A DNA stretch of 23,325 bases, taken from NCBI GenBank assembly GCA_947589145.1, contig CANQCB010000009.1, positions 1 to 23,325 of the forward strand, written 5' to 3'. Shown piece after piece: positions 20,734 through 23,325 of the stretch (position 1 is the first letter of the stretch; each line of letters opens with the position of its first letter). Below the pieces are notes generated by a model. It ran no database searches and was not told the origin of the DNA. It was given only the letters and a program-made list of their open reading frames with translations. This stretch comes from an uncultured Clostridia bacterium (GTDB lineage: Bacteria; Bacillota; Clostridia; Christensenellales; Pumilibacteraceae). A program made the translations under genes and the position numbers.

Positions 20734-22534
20734 ACTTATGAGCGGAATGAAAAGAACGGCATACTGCACCGAGGTCACCGATAAAATGCTCGGTAAAGAA
20801 GTGACGGTTACCGGTTGGACTAACAGTTGGCGCAACCACGGCGGACTTATCTTCGTGGACCTTCGAGACAGAAGCGGTATCGTGCAGGTAGTGTTCGACC
20901 TCTCATCGATAGGCGAGGAAGGCTTCAAAAAAGCCGAGGCTATTCGAACGGAATACGTGCTTGCCGTGCGCGGTATACTTCGTAAGCGCGACGCCGATCG
21001 CGTCAATCCCAAAATCAAAACGGGGAACATAGAAATACTTGCGACCGAACTTCGCATACTTTCGGAAGCGGAAAACCCTCCCTTCCAAATCGACGAAGCG
21101 GCGACGGTAAACGACGCGACTCGCCTCAAATACCGTTATCTCGAACTTCGCACGCCTCGCTTGCAGGAAATTCTCATGCTCAGAAGCAAGGTATGCCACT
21201 CGGCGAGAAATTACATGGACGAAAACGGCTTTATCGAGATCGAAACGCCGTTTCTCTGCCGATCGACCCCCGAGGGAGCGCGCGACTATCTCGTACCTTC
21301 GCGCGTGCATAAAGGCGAGTTTTACGCGCTTCCGCAATCGCCGCAACTTTACAAACAAATACTCATGATAAGCGGTATGGACAAGTATTATCAGGTGGCA
21401 AAATGCTTCCGCGACGAAGACCTTCGCGCCGACCGCCAGCCCGAATTTACGCAGATAGACCTCGAAATGTCCTACGTCGCGGACCAAGAGGACGTAATGA
21501 CGATTGCCGAGGGTATGATGCGCAGAGTTTTTAAGGAAACAAAGGGGATCGACCTTCCCGAGAAGATAAGGCGCATGACGTATAAAGAGGCAATGGAGCG
21601 GTTCGGATCGGATAAACCCGACACCCGTTTCGGACTCGAAATTCAGGATATTTCCGACATTGTGAAAGGTTGCGGCTTTCAGGTGTTCTCGGGCGCGATC
21701 GAGCGCGGCGGCAGCGTGCGCATGATAAACGCCAAGGGATTCTACAAGGGCGGCGAAGAGGCGATACTTTCCAGAAAGGACGTTGACGCGCTTCTTCCGT
21801 TTGTCAAAGCATACAAGGCGAAAGGGCTCGCTTGGATCGCGGTCAAAGAGGACGGACTTCAATCGCCTATAATCAAATTCCTCGGAGACGAAGTCACCGC
21901 GAAAATTATCGAGAGAGCCAAAGCCGAAGTGGGAGACATAATCTTCTTCGGCGCGGATACCGACGAAATCGTGTTCGCGTCCCTCGGCGCGCTCCGACTC
22001 AAACTTGCGAAAATAGGAAAACTCATTCCGGAAAATACTTACGACTTCCTGTGGGTGACGGAATTCCCGATGTTCCACTACGACGAGGAAGAAAAGAGAT
22101 ACGTCGCCGAGCACCACCCGTTCACCATGCCCATGGAAGAGGATCTGCCTTTGCTCGATACCGACCCGTCCAAGGTGCGTTCGCAGGCATACGACTTCGT
22201 TATCAACGGGTACGAAGCCGGCGGCGGCAGCGTGAGAATACACTCGCAGGAGATACAGAATAAAATATTCAACCTGCTCGGCTTCGACGAACAGCAGATA
22301 AAGGACAAATTCGGCTTCTTCGTCACCGCGCTCAAATACGGTACGCCGCCTCACGGGGGACTTGCGTTTGGTCTCGACCGACTTGTAATGCTTTTGACGG
22401 GCACAGAGGACATAAAGGACGTAATCGCGTTCCCGAAAGTGCAGAACGCCTCCGATCTCATGAGCGAATCGCCCGCACCCGTAGAAGAAAAACAACTCAA
22501 AGAACTTGCGTTAAAGACGGAAACGAAAAAATAA
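20726..22534 (+). CDS. aspS: Aspartyl-tRNA synthetase, bacterial type (probably non-discriminating)
   Basis: AspRS charges tRNA-Asp and, in organisms lacking AsnRS, also tRNA-Asn for later amidation by GatCAB. The 602 residues carry the N-terminal OB-fold (VTVTGWTNSWRNHGGLIFVD), QSPQLYKQ, motif 2 FRDEDLRADRQPEFTQIDLEM, the bacterial insertion (GAD) domain, and motif 3 GLAFGLDRLVML. His38 in RNHGG sits where non-discriminating bacterial AspRS enzymes have His and discriminating ones usually have Leu; this is a hint, not proof. The start is ATG 20726, with AAGGAG (20713-20718) inside the end of hisS. The C-terminal tail (EEKQLKELALKTETKK) is a short charged extension. Confidence 0.97.
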   Translation: MAELMSGMKRTAYCTEVTDKMLGKEVTVTGWTNSWRNHGGLIFVDLRDRSGIVQVVFDLSSIGEEGFKKAEAIRTEYVLAVRGILRKRDADRVNPKIKTGNIEILATELRILSEAENPPFQIDEAATVNDATRLKYRYLELRTPRLQEILMLRSKVCHSARNYMDENGFIEIETPFLCRSTPEGARDYLVPSRVHKGEFYALPQSPQLYKQILMISGMDKYYQVAKCFRDEDLRADRQPEFTQIDLEMSYVADQEDVMTIAEGMMRRVFKETKGIDLPEKIRRMTYKEAMERFGSDKPDTRFGLEIQDISDIVKGCGFQVFSGAIERGGSVRMINAKGFYKGGEEAILSRKDVDALLPFVKAYKAKGLAWIAVKEDGLQSPIIKFLGDEVTAKIIERAKAEVGDIIFFGADTDEIVFASLGALRLKLAKIGKLIPENTYDFLWVTEFPMFHYDEEEKRYVAEHHPFTMPMEEDLPLLDTDPSKVRSQAYDFVINGYEAGGGSVRIHSQEIQNKIFNLLGFDEQQIKDKFGFFVTALKYGTPPHGGLAFGLDRLVMLLTGTEDIKDVIAFPKVQNASDLMSESPAPVEEKQLKELALKTETKK

Positions 22535-22552
22535 AAATCAAGGAGAGAACAA

Positions 22553-23325
22553 ATGAATATCAAAATTATCGAAAAGACGGACAAAGAAGTAGCGGAGTCC
22601 ATGGTGCGCGAACTGAGGAGACAGCAGGGCAATATCGAGCTTATAGCAAGCGAGAACTTCGTATCCGAGGCGGTCATGAACGCGGTCGGTTCGCACCTCA
22701 CGAATAAATATGCCGAGGGCTATCCCGCAAAACGTTACTACGGCGGTTGCCAATTCGTCGACGAGGTGGAGAACCTTGCTATCGAGAGGGCGAAAAAACT
22801 CTTTAATTGCAACTATGCCAACGTTCAGCCGCATAGCGGAGCAAACGCCAACCACGCCGCATTCTTCGCCGTACTCGAAACGGGCGACACGTATATGGGT
22901 ATGAGCCTTGCTTGCGGCGGACACCTTACGCACGGCAGCCCCGTCAATTACAGCGGAAAGCAATACAACGTCGTGCCTTACGGACTTGATCCCGAAACGG
23001 AAATGATAGACTACGACGAGGTCGAGAGACTTGCCCTCGAATGTAAGCCCAAACTCATACTTGCGGGCGCGAGCGCATACTCCCGCATAATCGACTTCAA
23101 ACGCTTCCGAGAGATATGCGACAAAGTCGGCGCATACTTCATGGTGGATATCGCGCACATAGCCGGGCTTGTCGTAGCGGGCGAGCACCCTTCGCCGTTC
23201 CCTTATGCGGATATCGTGACGACCACCACGCATAAGACCCTTCGCGGCCCGAGAGGCGGTATGATAATGACGAATAGCGAGGAGCTTGCCGCAAAGATCA
23301 ACAAGGCGATATTCCCGGGCACGCA
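22553..23325 (+). CDS. glyA: Serine hydroxymethyltransferase (3'-truncated by window edge)
   Basis: GlyA interconverts serine and glycine while loading one-carbon units on tetrahydrofolate, using pyridoxal phosphate. About 257 of the usual ~415 residues are visible. Motifs seen are IELIASENFVSEAV, NKYAEGYPAKRYYGG, QPHSGANANHAA, GGHLTHGSPVNYSGK, VDIAHIAGLV and the PLP-lysine motif TTTTHKTLRGPRGG (Lys228). The start is ATG 22553, with AAGGAG (22540-22545) seven bases upstream and 18 nt after the aspS stop, so it continues the operon. Its methylene-tetrahydrofolate product is the methyl source for TrmFO, encoded upstream in the same unit. Confidence 0.98.
   Translation, partial: MNIKIIEKTDKEVAESMVRELRRQQGNIELIASENFVSEAVMNAVGSHLTNKYAEGYPAKRYYGGCQFVDEVENLAIERAKKLFNCNYANVQPHSGANANHAAFFAVLETGDTYMGMSLACGGHLTHGSPVNYSGKQYNVVPYGLDPETEMIDYDEVERLALECKPKLILAGASAYSRIIDFKRFREICDKVGAYFMVDIAHIAGLVVAGEHPSPFPYADIVTTTTHKTLRGPRGGMIMTNSEELAAKINKAIFPGT

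Noticed and set aside
19465..21129. Long minus-strand open frame (554 codons) opposite hisS
   Set aside because: hisS is certain by motif on the plus strand; the antisense reading is an Arg/Ser-rich composition shadow with no recognisable domain or ribosome site.
20903..22495. Long minus-strand open frame (530 codons) opposite aspS
   Set aside because: aspS is certain. The reading is rich in Arg, His, Phe and Val as expected of a codon-bias mirror, with no family motif.
1..23325. CRISPR arrays, transposases, phage genes, integron or toxin-antitoxin modules
   Set aside because: No regularly spaced repeat array and no protein with those family motifs was found. The AbrB-fold gene adjoins an ABC exporter, not a toxin.

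Overview
The window looks like a chromosomal segment of an uncultured, gut-type Clostridia (Bacillota). Four things support this. Shine-Dalgarno sites are strong (AGGAGG/AAGGAG), with some TTG starts. Promoters are of the -35/-10 type, with 17-18 bp spacers. The families present are typical of Bacillota: TrmFO, an AbrB/SpoVT-fold regulator, a BofA-like protein, and HslV with a short propeptide. Finally, the order rplS ... dprA-topA-trmFO-hslV-hslU is recognisably the Bacillota arrangement. A Christensenellales-like lineage is possible, but I cannot establish it from sequence alone. GC content looks close to 50%. No phage, transposase, CRISPR array or antibiotic-resistance gene is visible.

Layout. 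(1) 1-1067: the 3' part of pgk and a strong terminator. (2) 1121-2832: a promoter, then a small single-pass membrane protein and an MscS-type channel. (3) 2833-3452: about 620 bp with no credible gene but many inverted and repeated motifs. This is the least explained stretch in the window. (4) 3453-3617, minus strand: tRNA-Glu(CUC) with its own promoter and terminator. (5) 3671-5338, minus strand: a Na+/phosphate cotransporter with a PhoU-like tail. (6) 5449-7290: a divergent promoter with an 18-bp tandem repeat at the start of transcription, then an AbrB-fold regulator and a two-component ABC exporter with ATGA overlaps. (7) 7362-8666: a conserved protein with three ferritin-like helix pairs; its ribosome-binding site lies in a hairpin. 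(8) 8695-9190: a BofA-like membrane protein as a complete single-gene unit. (9) 9459-9945: rplS with promoter, leader and a terminator/attenuator hairpin. (10) 9968-23325: a GT-C-type membrane protein followed by a tightly packed series yifB-dprA-topA-trmFO-hslV-hslU-hisS-aspS-glyA. Most junctions in that series overlap or are under 25 nt apart, and it runs off the right edge.

How it fits together. The right half is a long housekeeping operon. It covers DNA uptake/processing (YifB/ComM-like, DprA), DNA topology (TopA), tRNA modification and charging (TrmFO, HisRS, AspRS), regulated proteolysis (HslVU) and one-carbon metabolism (GlyA). Compared with Bacillus subtilis, xerC/codV is missing between trmFO and hslV, and codY is missing after hslU. 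hisS-aspS-glyA occupy the latter place. The left half is a set of short, independently controlled units. The best candidates for something undescribed are the structured repeat region 2833-3452, the triple ferritin-like protein with its hairpin leader, and the AbrB-ABC cassette with its tandem operator-like repeat.
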